From an uncultured Bacillota bacterium (lineage in GTDB: Bacteria; Bacillota; Clostridia; Peptostreptococcales; Anaerovoracaceae): a stretch of 9,133 nucleotides of DNA. Of this stretch, positions 1-4,953 are shown piece by piece (positions within the stretch are counted from its first letter, which is position 1; every line of letters begins with the position of its first letter). Location: positions 1 through 9,133 of the forward strand of contig CAMNJK010000054.1 of assembly GCA_946541435.1 (NCBI GenBank). Direction: 5' to 3'. The translations under genes were made by a program, and so were the position numbers. Below the pieces are notes generated by a model. It was not told the origin of the DNA, made no database searches, and saw nothing but the letters and a program-made list of their open reading frames with translations.

Positions 1-473
1 GGCATTCCCTTCATTTCCTTGATGCCGCCCAGGAACTTCTCCAGCTTCTCATATTCCAGTCTCAGCTTACCGACTTCCTTCTTGGACAGTTTCTCGAAGG
101 TGCCGTCTTCTTCCATTGCCTGGATCGCATAGAGTCTCTTGATTCTCTGGGAGATCGTCTTGTAGTTGGTCAGCATGCCGCCCAGCCATCTCTGATTGAC
201 GTAGAACATGTCACATCTCAGCGCTTCATCGTGGATCGCCGCCTGGGCCTGCTTCTTGGTTCCTACGAACAGGATCGGCTTGCCGCTTGCTGCGACTTCC
301 TTCATGAATGCGTAAGCTTCGTCGATCTTTCTGACTGTCTTCTGCAGGTCGATGATATAGATCCCGTTTCTCTCTGTGAAGATGTAGGGAGCCATTTTCG
401 GGTTCCATCTGCGTGTCTGATGACCAAAGTGGACGCCTGCTTCCAGCAGCTGCTTCATTGAAATTACTGACAT
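1..473 (-). CDS. rpsB: 30S ribosomal protein S2, N-terminal 157 codons (3' end cut by window)
   Basis: This is the start of ribosomal protein S2, a late-binding protein of the 30S subunit that also helps dock S1-type proteins. The reverse-strand translation begins [20 protein letters not shown] and continues with the family hallmarks [20 protein letters not shown] (residues 21-40), a VGTKKQAQ block near residue 70, and [11 protein letters not shown] near residues 93-103. The start at 473 is fixed by an AAAGGAG ribosome binding site at about 480-486 and by the typical family N-terminus. A full S2 is normally about 230-260 residues, so roughly a third lies beyond the window edge; tsf is the usual next gene but cannot be seen. 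Transcription appears to come from a dedicated promoter at 648-676 through a structured leader of about 170 nt. Confidence 0.97.
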   Translation of the reverse strand, partial: MSVISMKQLLEAGVHFGHQTRRWNPKMAPYIFTERNGIYIIDLQKTVRKIDEAYAFMKEVAASGKPILFVGTKKQAQAAIHDEALRCDMFYVNQRWLGGMLTNYKTISQRIKRLYAIQAMEEDGTFEKLSKKEVGKLRLEYEKLEKFLGGIKEMKGM

Positions 474-643
474 TTTTTTCTCCTTTCGGTTTTCTGTTCT
501 TCCACGAGATCCCCTGAGGATGCAACCTCATGCGCGGGGCTTCAAGCATCTTCTCCGCGACAGCATCTCTGCCGTTAAGGCACCGGCATCCCTCCGGTCT
601 CGTGTGTAAATTAAAAATCCGGCGCCAAAAAGTCGGCACCGGC
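474..643 (-). promoter_or_regulatory. Structured 5' leader of rpsB, candidate S2 autoregulatory RNA
   Basis: This gene-free stretch between the rpsB promoter and its start holds several nested complementary segments, read on the minus strand. A 7-bp helix pairs CACGAGA (598-604) with TCTCGTG (503-509) and closes a multi-branch domain. Inside it, TGCCG/CGGCA makes a 5-bp hairpin (about 570-588). CCCC-TGAGG pairs with CCTCA-GGGG (511-539), giving 9 bp with a 5-nt bulge and a 6-nt loop. Near the 5' end, CCGGTGCC pairs with GGCGCCGG (619-642). Ribosomal protein operons often carry such leaders bound by their own product, and S2 leaders are known in gammaproteobacteria; extension to this sequence is inference. 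The rpsB ribosome binding site lies about 17-23 nt after the closing helix. Pairings were found by eye, without energy calculation or homologue alignment. Confidence 0.55.
619..642 (-). repeat. 8-bp GC-rich hairpin at the 5' end of the rpsB transcript
   Basis: On the minus strand CCGGTGCC (642-635) can pair with GGCGCCGG (626-619) across an 8-nt loop, with one G-U pair, and is followed by a U-rich run (ATTTTTAATTT). It begins within a few nucleotides of the predicted transcription start. It could therefore protect the 5' end, act as a very early attenuator, or compete with the downstream repeat of the same 9-mer at 579-587. The hairpin is directly visible; its function is inferred. Confidence 0.5.
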
Positions 644-647
644 AATT

Positions 648-676
648 AGTATACGACAAAAGCCTGTTGATTGCAA
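648..676 (-). promoter_or_regulatory. Sigma-A-type promoter of rpsB
   Basis: On the minus strand a -35 box TTGCAA (676-671) and a -10 box TATACT (653-648, 5 of 6 consensus bases) are separated by exactly 17 bp. The predicted start is around 643-639. A-rich tracts lie directly upstream of the -35 box and could serve as an UP element. The promoter sits between the stop of the LytTR gene and rpsB, so rpsB need not depend on read-through from upstream genes. Confidence 0.75.
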
Positions 677-682
677 CCTTTT

Positions 683-731
683 CATGGGTTTTTTTCGGCA
701 AATTTTTCGGCAAATTCCATGGGTTTTTTTC
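683..731. repeat. Short direct repeats with phased A/T tracts upstream of rpsB promoter
   Basis: The plus strand carries CATGGGTTTTTTTC twice (683-696 and 718-731, identical 14-mers, 35 bp apart). Between and overlapping them is TTTTTCGGCAAATT at 691-704 and again at 703-716, a 12-bp step. The four A/T tracts (about 678-682, 689-695, 703-707, 724-730) are spaced roughly one or two helical turns apart, which suggests intrinsic bending just upstream of the rpsB -35 box. No hairpin with a T tract is seen, so this is not a clear terminator for the LytTR gene. Confidence 0.6.
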
Positions 732-738
732 ACTGTCA

Positions 739-1131
739 TCACGGGGTCGCGCCGGTTTGCCGCACACGATGTTTCTGACCTTCCTCCTGCTCCTCCCGGA
801 TCCACATTTCATATGCCTGCCTGATCCTCAGAAAACTGTTTTTGCAGAAGTCCAGCTGATGTCCATTGCTCATTACGACTTCATACTGTCCGCCCTCATC
901 CACCAGCGCGCGGATGTGCTGGGCATTCAGGATGTAGGTCCTGCTCCCGCCGATAAAGCGGTGGTCCAGTTCCTCCGAGATCTCCCGGAACGTCCCGTAA
1001 AAACAGTACTCCCCCTGTTCGTCTGTGGTGTGCATCCGGATCTTTCGGAGTTCATTCTCCAGGTATATGATCTCATCCAGCGGGATCATATAAATGGATC
1101 GCCTGATTCTGACCGGCAGTTTCTTACACAT
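739..1131 (-). CDS. Stand-alone LytTR-domain DNA-binding protein
   Basis: This 130-residue protein is essentially one LytTR (LytR/AlgR/AgrA-type) DNA-binding domain with no receiver or membrane segment. Visible family features are IPLDEIIYLENELRKIRMHT (residues 16-35), the YGTFREISEEL segment (45-55) and SRTYILNAQHI (63-73), which matches the usual HRSYLVN-x-x-HI element with His replaced by Ser. The last 20 residues are charged and low in family resemblance. The start at 1131 follows a strong AGGAGGT at 1140-1146. The gene has its own extended -10 promoter and a leader inverted repeat, and ends just before the rpsB promoter. Stand-alone LytTR regulators in Firmicutes are often paired with a DUF3021 or other membrane protein that antagonises them; no such partner is in this window. 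Targets are unknown; autoregulation is a guess. Confidence 0.88.
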   Translation of the reverse strand: MCKKLPVRIRRSIYMIPLDEIIYLENELRKIRMHTTDEQGEYCFYGTFREISEELDHRFIGGSRTYILNAQHIRALVDEGGQYEVVMSNGHQLDFCKNSFLRIRQAYEMWIREEQEEGQKHRVRQTGATP

Positions 1132-1156
1132 AAGAAAGCACCTCCTCTATGGATCC

Positions 1157-1178
1157 TATGCATGTAATATTTTGCATA
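1157..1178. repeat. Inverted repeat TATGCA-N10-TGCATA in LytTR leader, possible operator
   Basis: Perfect 6-bp arms TATGCA (1157-1162) and TGCATA (1173-1178) flank a 10-bp AT-rich spacer. The arm centres are 16 bp apart. It lies between the predicted transcription start (about 1207) and the ribosome binding site (1140-1146) of the LytTR gene, so it could be a protein site that blocks elongation or a weak RNA hairpin. Six-base arms are short, and chance occurrence in AT-rich DNA is not excluded. Confidence 0.4.
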
Positions 1179-1213
1179 ATTATCACATATTGGAAGATGC
1201 CATTTGTCATATT

Positions 1214-1222
1214 ATTATAGCA
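1214..1222 (-). promoter_or_regulatory. Extended -10 promoter of the LytTR gene
   Basis: The minus strand reads TGCTATAAT, a perfect -10 hexamer (1219-1214) with the extended TGn element (1222-1220). No good -35 hexamer is present 16-18 bp upstream, which fits an extended -10 promoter that may be weak or activator-dependent. The start would be near 1207, giving a leader of about 75 nt before the ATG at 1131. This separates LytTR expression from gmk-rpoZ, although no convincing terminator after rpoZ is visible. Confidence 0.6.
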
Positions 1223-1254
1223 TTCGGGTGGCGCTCCCGGCCTTCCGGTCCAGC

Positions 1255-1554
1255 CTATGCTTCCTCTTCAGCTTCTGCTTCAGCGTCTTCTTCCTCTGCT
1301 TCCGCTTCCGCCTCTTCCTCAGCTTCCGCTGTTTCGACTTCTTCCTCTTCAGGTTCCGTCTCCGCAGCCTCTCTGTAGGTGATCAGATCCTCCGCGATCT
1401 CGTTGGCCGCGATGGACACCGGCTTGCTGACCTCCACCTCTGTCAGCTTGGGCATTCCGTCGATGATGTCTCTGGCCCGCTTGGCTGCCAGGATCACCAG
1501 GGTATATCTGCTGTCCGCCTTGGTTCTGATGGTATTGATAGATGGATATAACAT
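1255..1554 (-). CDS. rpoZ: DNA-directed RNA polymerase subunit omega with acidic Glu/Ala tail
   Basis: Omega helps fold and stabilise the beta' subunit and, in many bacteria, the stringent response. The core is MLYPSINTIRTKADSRYTLV (1-20), ILAAKRARDII (21-31) and SKPVSIAANEIAEDLITYRE (43-62), matching the family blocks YxLVxxxAKRARxI and KPVxxAxxEI. The gene is 99 codons. From residue 62 to 99 the protein has 22 Glu, 1 Asp and 11 Ala and no basic residue; the last 18 residues are a 9-residue unit (AEAEAEEE plus D or A) repeated twice. The start at 1554 follows GGGAGG, and the gene begins 16 nt after the gmk stop, so the two are almost certainly cotranscribed from the promoter at 2182-2210. 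The gmk-rpoZ pair is a standard Firmicutes arrangement. Confidence 0.95.
   Translation of the reverse strand: MLYPSINTIRTKADSRYTLVILAAKRARDIIDGMPKLTEVEVSKPVSIAANEIAEDLITYREAAETEPEEEEVETAEAEEEAEAEAEEEDAEAEAEEEA
1258..1311 (-). repeat. Tandem 27-bp coding repeat encoding (AEAEAEEE D/A)x2 of omega tail
   Basis: Codons 82-90 and 91-99 of rpoZ encode AEAEAEEED and AEAEAEEEA. The two DNA copies (1285-1311 and 1258-1284) differ at several synonymous third positions, so this is either an old duplication or amino-acid-level selection, not a fresh slippage event. The surrounding GAA/GAG/GCN-rich sequence (to about 1365) is low complexity and could vary in length between strains. Confidence 0.7.
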
Positions 1555-1570
1555 GTTTTTCCTCCCGCGC

Positions 1571-2137
1571 CTATTTCCCGCGCTCCGCTTCTATGATGCA
1601 CCGGACTTCTTCAACGGCCTTCTCCAGGTCATCGTTGACCACCCGGTAATCGTACAGTTCAGATTTGTCGATCTCTCTCTGCGCCTCGCCCAGTCTGGCA
1701 GCCAGCGTCTCGGCAGTCTCCGATCCGCGGCCCACGATCCTCTCCCGCAGCTCCTCCATGGAAGGCGGCAGGATAAAGATCAGCACACTGGCGGGATGAT
1801 TCTCCCGCACCTGAAAAGCGCCCTGCACATCGATCTCCAGAATCACATCCAGACCCTCATCCATCCAGTCCATCACCGGCTGGCGTGGTGTTCCGTAAAG
1901 GGTCTTGCCGTAAACACTGGCGTGTTCCAGCAGTCCGTTATCCTCCAGCAGTTCCAGGTAATCCTCTCTCGTGATGAAGTGATAATCCTTGCCGTTGATC
2001 TCACCTTCCCGCGGGGGTCTTGTGGTGACAGACACCGAAAAACGCAGATTCGGGTCGTCCTCCAGCAGTCTCTTGCAGATGGTGCCCTTCCCGGTCCCAG
2101 ACGGACCTGAAACGATAAACAGCTTTCCCTTCTTCAT
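1571..2137 (-). CDS. gmk: Guanylate kinase
   Basis: Catalyses ATP + GMP to ADP + GDP in the cytoplasm, an essential step of guanine nucleotide synthesis and (p)ppGpp turnover. The 188-residue length is typical of bacterial guanylate kinases. The P-loop GPSGTGKGT is at residues 11-19; the GMP-binding region has TTRPPREGE (38-46), DYHF (51-54) and the VYGKTLYGTP loop (75-84). EIDVQGA (101-107) is the Walker B-like segment, R148 lies in the lid-side RLGEAQREI stretch, and YDYRVVNDDL (162-171) is the C-terminal signature. All key residues appear intact. The start at 2137 is preceded by GGAGG at 2145-2149. It has its own promoter downstream of yicC and is followed after 16 nt by rpoZ. The remA gene that often stands between yicC and gmk in Firmicutes is absent. 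Confidence 0.98.
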   Translation of the reverse strand: MKKGKLFIVSGPSGTGKGTICKRLLEDDPNLRFSVSVTTRPPREGEINGKDYHFITREDYLELLEDNGLLEHASVYGKTLYGTPRQPVMDWMDEGLDVILEIDVQGAFQVRENHPASVLIFILPPSMEELRERIVGRGSETAETLAARLGEAQREIDKSELYDYRVVNDDLEKAVEEVRCIIEAERGK

Positions 2138-2181
2138 GCTCTTTCCTCCGGGTGTGACAGGAGCTCGTATATCGAAGATTT

Positions 2182-2210
2182 ATTATATCACCGACATTCT
2201 GATCCTTCAA
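2182..2210 (-). promoter_or_regulatory. Sigma-A-type extended -10 promoter of gmk-rpoZ
   Basis: The minus strand has TTGAAG (2210-2205), a 17-bp spacer and a perfect TATAAT (2187-2182), with TGA directly before the -10 box forming an extended -10 element. The predicted start is around 2175, giving a leader of about 38 nt before the gmk ATG. This is one of the strongest promoter matches in the window and makes gmk-rpoZ at least partly independent of yicC. Confidence 0.8.
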
Positions 2211-2214
2211 GTAT

Positions 2215-2229
2215 GGTTTTTGCAAAACC
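2215..2229. repeat. Short palindrome GGTTTT-N3-AAAACC after yicC
   Basis: GGTTTT and AAAACC flank a 3-nt TGC loop, immediately after the yicC stop codon and 5 bp upstream of the gmk -35 box. As RNA it makes a weak 6-bp stem; the following minus-strand sequence has no U tract, so it is not a good intrinsic terminator. It could be a small operator or merely a mRNA end structure. Confidence 0.35.
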
Positions 2230-2230
2230 T

Positions 2231-3115
2231 TTACTCGATGTTCTGGACCTGCTCGCGGATCTTCTCGATCTCGCTCTTGGTCTCCAGCATCAGGGAAGTG
2301 ATCTCAAGATCATTGGCCTTGGATCCGATGGTGTTGGCTTCCCGGTTCATTTCCTGTACCAGGAAGTCCAGCTTCTTGCCCACGGGATCTGTGGAATTTG
2401 TCAGGATATCCTGCAGCTGCTTCAGGTGGCTGTCCAGACGGACCAGTTCCTCGGTGATGTTGGCTTTGTCTGCGAAGATGGCGGCCTCCGTCAGGATCCG
2501 CTCCTCCGGGATCTCCACCGCCCCGTCCAGAAGCTCTCCGATCCGTTCCCGCATCTTTTCCACATATTCGGATGCCACCATGGGAGCCCGCTCAGCGATG
2601 CCGCTGACCAGTCCCCGGATCAGATCGCCCCGGTGCAGGAGGTCCTCCGCCAGCCGGTTACCTTCTGTGATACGCATGGCATCGTTGGCGTCCACCGCCC
2701 TGCTGACCGCTTCCGTGATCAGGCGGGAGATCTCTTCCTCATCTTCCACATCCGGAATAGCTTTCAGCACATCCGGCATGGAAGAAAGCAGCCGGACATC
2801 GATCTCCCCTTCCAGCCCGTACAGGTCTTTCATTTCCCTGAGGCTGCGCAGATACTGGTCTGCCACCGGCGTATTCAGACGAACCGTGGTGTCCGCCTCC
2901 GTCAGAGTCTCGAAAAGGATGGCGACTTCCGCCTTGCCCCTGCGGATCTTCTGCTTGACGATGGCCTTCACCGCCTCCTCCGCGAAGGAATACCGCTTGG
3001 GCATCTTCACCGTGATATCAGCGTACCGATGATTCACCGTGCGGATCTCTGCTGTTACATTCCGTTTGCCGTCCGTATATTCACCGCGGCCGAAGCCGGT
3101 CATACTTTTGATCAT
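2231..3115 (-). CDS. yicC: YicC/YloC family endoribonuclease
   Basis: A 294-residue member of the YicC-like family (N-terminal YicC domain, C-terminal DUF1732), typical in length. Members from E. coli and B. subtilis (YloC) have been reported to act as endoribonucleases; a role in RNA decay here is by family. Visible signatures: MIKSMTGFGRGE (1-12), EIRTVNHRYADI (23-34), TEELVRLDSHL (221-231), and GKKLDFLVQEMNREANTIGS (246-265), the last being the most conserved stretch. The start at 3115 is chosen because GGAGAA stands about 6 nt upstream and the family begins MIxSMTGFG; a longer frame opening at 3322 overlaps the divergent rqcH and is rejected. It is divergent from rqcH and upstream of gmk, matching the B. 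subtilis yloA-yloC neighbourhood without yloB and remA. Confidence 0.95.
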   Translation of the reverse strand: MIKSMTGFGRGEYTDGKRNVTAEIRTVNHRYADITVKMPKRYSFAEEAVKAIVKQKIRRGKAEVAILFETLTEADTTVRLNTPVADQYLRSLREMKDLYGLEGEIDVRLLSSMPDVLKAIPDVEDEEEISRLITEAVSRAVDANDAMRITEGNRLAEDLLHRGDLIRGLVSGIAERAPMVASEYVEKMRERIGELLDGAVEIPEERILTEAAIFADKANITEELVRLDSHLKQLQDILTNSTDPVGKKLDFLVQEMNREANTIGSKANDLEITSLMLETKSEIEKIREQVQNIE

Positions 3116-3152
3116 GTTCTTCTCCGTTTCTGTATTTTGTGTTACTATGTAA

Positions 3153-3158
3153 ATTATA
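3153..3158 (-). promoter_or_regulatory. Probable -10 box of yicC promoter
   Basis: The minus strand has a perfect TATAAT at 3158-3153, about 37 bp before the yicC ATG, placing the start near 3146 and the leader at about 31 nt. No convincing -35 hexamer is found at the right distance, so the call rests on the -10 box and on its position in the AT-rich divergent gap. Confidence 0.5.
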
Positions 3159-3187
3159 TTGTAAACAAAATCCGTAATCAGTACAAC
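3159..3187 (+). promoter_or_regulatory. Possible promoter of rqcH
   Basis: TTGTAA (3159-3164), a 17-bp spacer and TACAAC (3182-3187) form a weak sigma-A-like pair (4 of 6 matches each). It would start around 3194, giving a very short leader that just includes the GAGGT at 3196-3200. A TATATT at 3155-3160 is an alternative -10 box without a good -35. The divergent gap of 91 bp must hold both promoters, and the yicC -10 box abuts this one. Confidence 0.35.
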
Positions 3188-3206
3188 CTGAAATTGAGGT
3201 AAGCAT

Positions 3207-4952
3207 ATGTCATACGATGGAGTGGTCACCAGAGCCGCAGCCGAAGAACTCCGGGAGGAGCTTCTCATGGGCAAGATCGAAAAAATATACCAGCCGCAGC
3301 CGGAGCAGCTGCTGCTCAGCATCCATACCCAGCGGGGACGCAGGCGTCTCTTTCTGTCCGCTTCCGGAAATCATTCCGCAGTCTATCTGGTGGACGGATC
3401 CACTGAAAACCCTTCCGTCCCGCCGGTTTTCTGCATGGTGCTCCGCAAGCATCTTGGCGCCGCCCGCATCGTTTCCGTGGAGCAGCATGAAAACGACCGG
3501 ATCCTGGAGATCTCCATGGAGACTGTTGACGAAATGGGATTTTCCGTCAACCGCAAGCTGATCGCTGAGATCATGGGAAAGCACAGCAACATCCTTCTGG
3601 TGGACATGGGCACCGGCAGGATCATCGACAGCATCAAGCATATTTCCATCGATGTCAACCGGGCCCGCCAGGTTTTGCCCGGGAAAATCTACGAATATCC
3701 GCCCCTGCAGAAGAAGATCCCCTTCACCCAGGTGACGGAGGAAGACATCCGGAAGATGCTGACCAACACCCTGCAGCCGGAGCGGGACCTGCTCAGCGGG
3801 ATCCAGGGGATCTCGCCTGCCCTGGCCGCCGGCCTTGCCAATGCCGGATTCGGCGGAGACCAGGCCGGAGGCGCGCCCTTTGACCCGGCGGCGGCTTTCC
3901 GCAAGCTTCAGGAGATCCGGGACTCTGTGACGGAGCATGACATCCGGCCGGTGGTCTATGTGGATGCGGACGGCAAGCCTGCGGATTTTCACATCACCCG
4001 ACTTTCGATCTACGAGAATGATCCTGCTTACCGGGCCATACCCTTCGATTCCATGAGCGCTGCCGCTGCTTATTATTTCGTGCACCGGGAATCCAGCAAC
4101 ACGGTCAAACAGAAATCCAACGATCTGCAGCGGGTCATCAAGGGCGCCCTGGACAAGTCCCGGCTCAAGCTGCAAAGGCTGGGAGACGATCTGCAGAAAG
4201 CGGAAAAGGCGGACCAGTACCGCCTGTACGGAGAGCTTCTCACCGCGAATCTCCATCTGGTGGAGCCGGGCAGCCGCAGCGTGACGGTCACCAGCTACTA
4301 TGACGGCTCTGAAGTGACCATTCCCCTGGATCCCCGCTGGGCCCCTTCCCGCAATGCCCAGAACTACTATAAGAAGTACGGCAAGGCCAGAACAGCCATC
4401 CGGGAAAAGACCGTGCAGATGGAAGAGACCAGCCGTGAGATCGATTATCTGGAGTCCGTCCTCTCCTTCGCTGAGCGGGCCGCCAGCCTGGAGGAACTGG
4501 ACCTGATCCGCTCGGAGCTGGTGGACGCGGGCCTGATCCGCTTCCGCAGATCCCAGAAGAAGAATGCTCCCAGGCGCAAGGCAAAGCCTGCTCCCTGGAC
4601 CTACCGTTTAAGCTCCGGCAAGACCTGTCTTGCGGGACGGAACAACAATGAAAATGACTGGCTGACCCTGAAGCGGGCCTCCGGTACCGATCTGTGGTTT
4701 CACACCAAGGACATCCCGGGCTCCCATGTGATCCTGCTGCTGGACCGGGACGAACCTACGGAACAGGATCTGGCAGAAGCCGCTGCCATCGCCGCCTATC
4801 ACAGCAAGGGCAGCGCCTCCGCCAACGTTCCTGTGGACTACACCAAGGTGCGCCATGTAAAAAAACCAGCCGGGGCAAAGCCCGGCATGGTCATTTTCAC
4901 GCATAACAGAACGCTTTATGTGGATCCGAAGCTGCCGGATCCTGTCTCATAG
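3207..4952 (+). CDS. rqcH: Ribosome quality control factor RqcH (NFACT family, FbpA/YloA homologue)
   Basis: RqcH binds obstructed 50S subunits carrying peptidyl-tRNA and recruits tRNA-Ala to add C-terminal alanine tails that mark the peptide for proteolysis. The 581-residue length is usual. NFACT-N spans about 1-175 and contains FCMVLRKHL (75-83) and the diagnostic Asp-Arg pair at D97/R98, the position required for tailing in B. subtilis RqcH. A helix-hairpin-helix-like segment lies near 190-215 (LLSGIQGISPALAAGL), a long charged coiled-coil region at about 300-440, and the NFACT-R domain at about 463-573 with AGRNNNENDWLT (476-487) and LWFHTKDIPGSHVIL (496-510). Older annotation as fibronectin/fibrinogen-binding protein refers to the same family. 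Start at 3207 follows GAGGT at 3196-3200. Divergent from yicC; convergent with the hydrolase gene with a 1-nt gap between stop codons. Confidence 0.96.
   Translation: MSYDGVVTRAAAEELREELLMGKIEKIYQPQPEQLLLSIHTQRGRRRLFLSASGNHSAVYLVDGSTENPSVPPVFCMVLRKHLGAARIVSVEQHENDRILEISMETVDEMGFSVNRKLIAEIMGKHSNILLVDMGTGRIIDSIKHISIDVNRARQVLPGKIYEYPPLQKKIPFTQVTEEDIRKMLTNTLQPERDLLSGIQGISPALAAGLANAGFGGDQAGGAPFDPAAAFRKLQEIRDSVTEHDIRPVVYVDADGKPADFHITRLSIYENDPAYRAIPFDSMSAAAAYYFVHRESSNTVKQKSNDLQRVIKGALDKSRLKLQRLGDDLQKAEKADQYRLYGELLTANLHLVEPGSRSVTVTSYYDGSEVTIPLDPRWAPSRNAQNYYKKYGKARTAIREKTVQMEETSREIDYLESVLSFAERAASLEELDLIRSELVDAGLIRFRRSQKKNAPRRKAKPAPWTYRLSSGKTCLAGRNNNENDWLTLKRASGTDLWFHTKDIPGSHVILLLDRDEPTEQDLAEAAAIAAYHSKGSASANVPVDYTKVRHVKKPAGAKPGMVIFTHNRTLYVDPKLPDPVS
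4922..4942. repeat. 7-bp hairpin in the convergent rqcH/hydrolase ends
   Basis: GGATCCG (4922-4928) and CGGATCC (4936-4942) are perfectly complementary across a 7-nt loop. The hairpin is in the last codons of rqcH and 12 nt after the hydrolase stop on the other strand. Neither side is followed by a good T tract, so it is not a canonical intrinsic terminator, but it is the only stable-looking hairpin where the two transcripts meet. A bidirectional 3'-end or pausing role is inference. Confidence 0.35.
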
Positions 4953-4953
4953 C

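Noticed and set aside
677..731. CRISPR-like array or transposon end in the repeats before rpsB
   Set aside because: The repeats are only 14 bp, two copies each, overlapping and A/T-tract driven, with no spacer regularity or mobile gene nearby.
1237..1248. CCGG-N4-CCGG hairpin after rpoZ as a terminator
   Set aside because: The stem is only 4 bp and no T tract follows on the minus strand.
1094..1378. Ser/Ala-rich plus-strand frame opposite the omega tail
   Set aside because: The Ser/Ala repeats are the complement of the Glu/Ala codons of rpoZ, and the frame has no convincing start signal.
1379..3202. Long open frames on the plus strand opposite gmk and yicC
   Set aside because: Their products are compositionally odd, match no family I know, lack good ribosome binding sites, and lie exactly opposite genes with full family motifs; they are shadows caused by high GC content.
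3116..3322. N-terminal extension of yicC by 69 codons
   Set aside because: It would overlap the start of rqcH and the divergent promoters; the extra residues are unlike the family, and the ATG at 3115 has a ribosome binding site and the standard MIKSMTGFG start.
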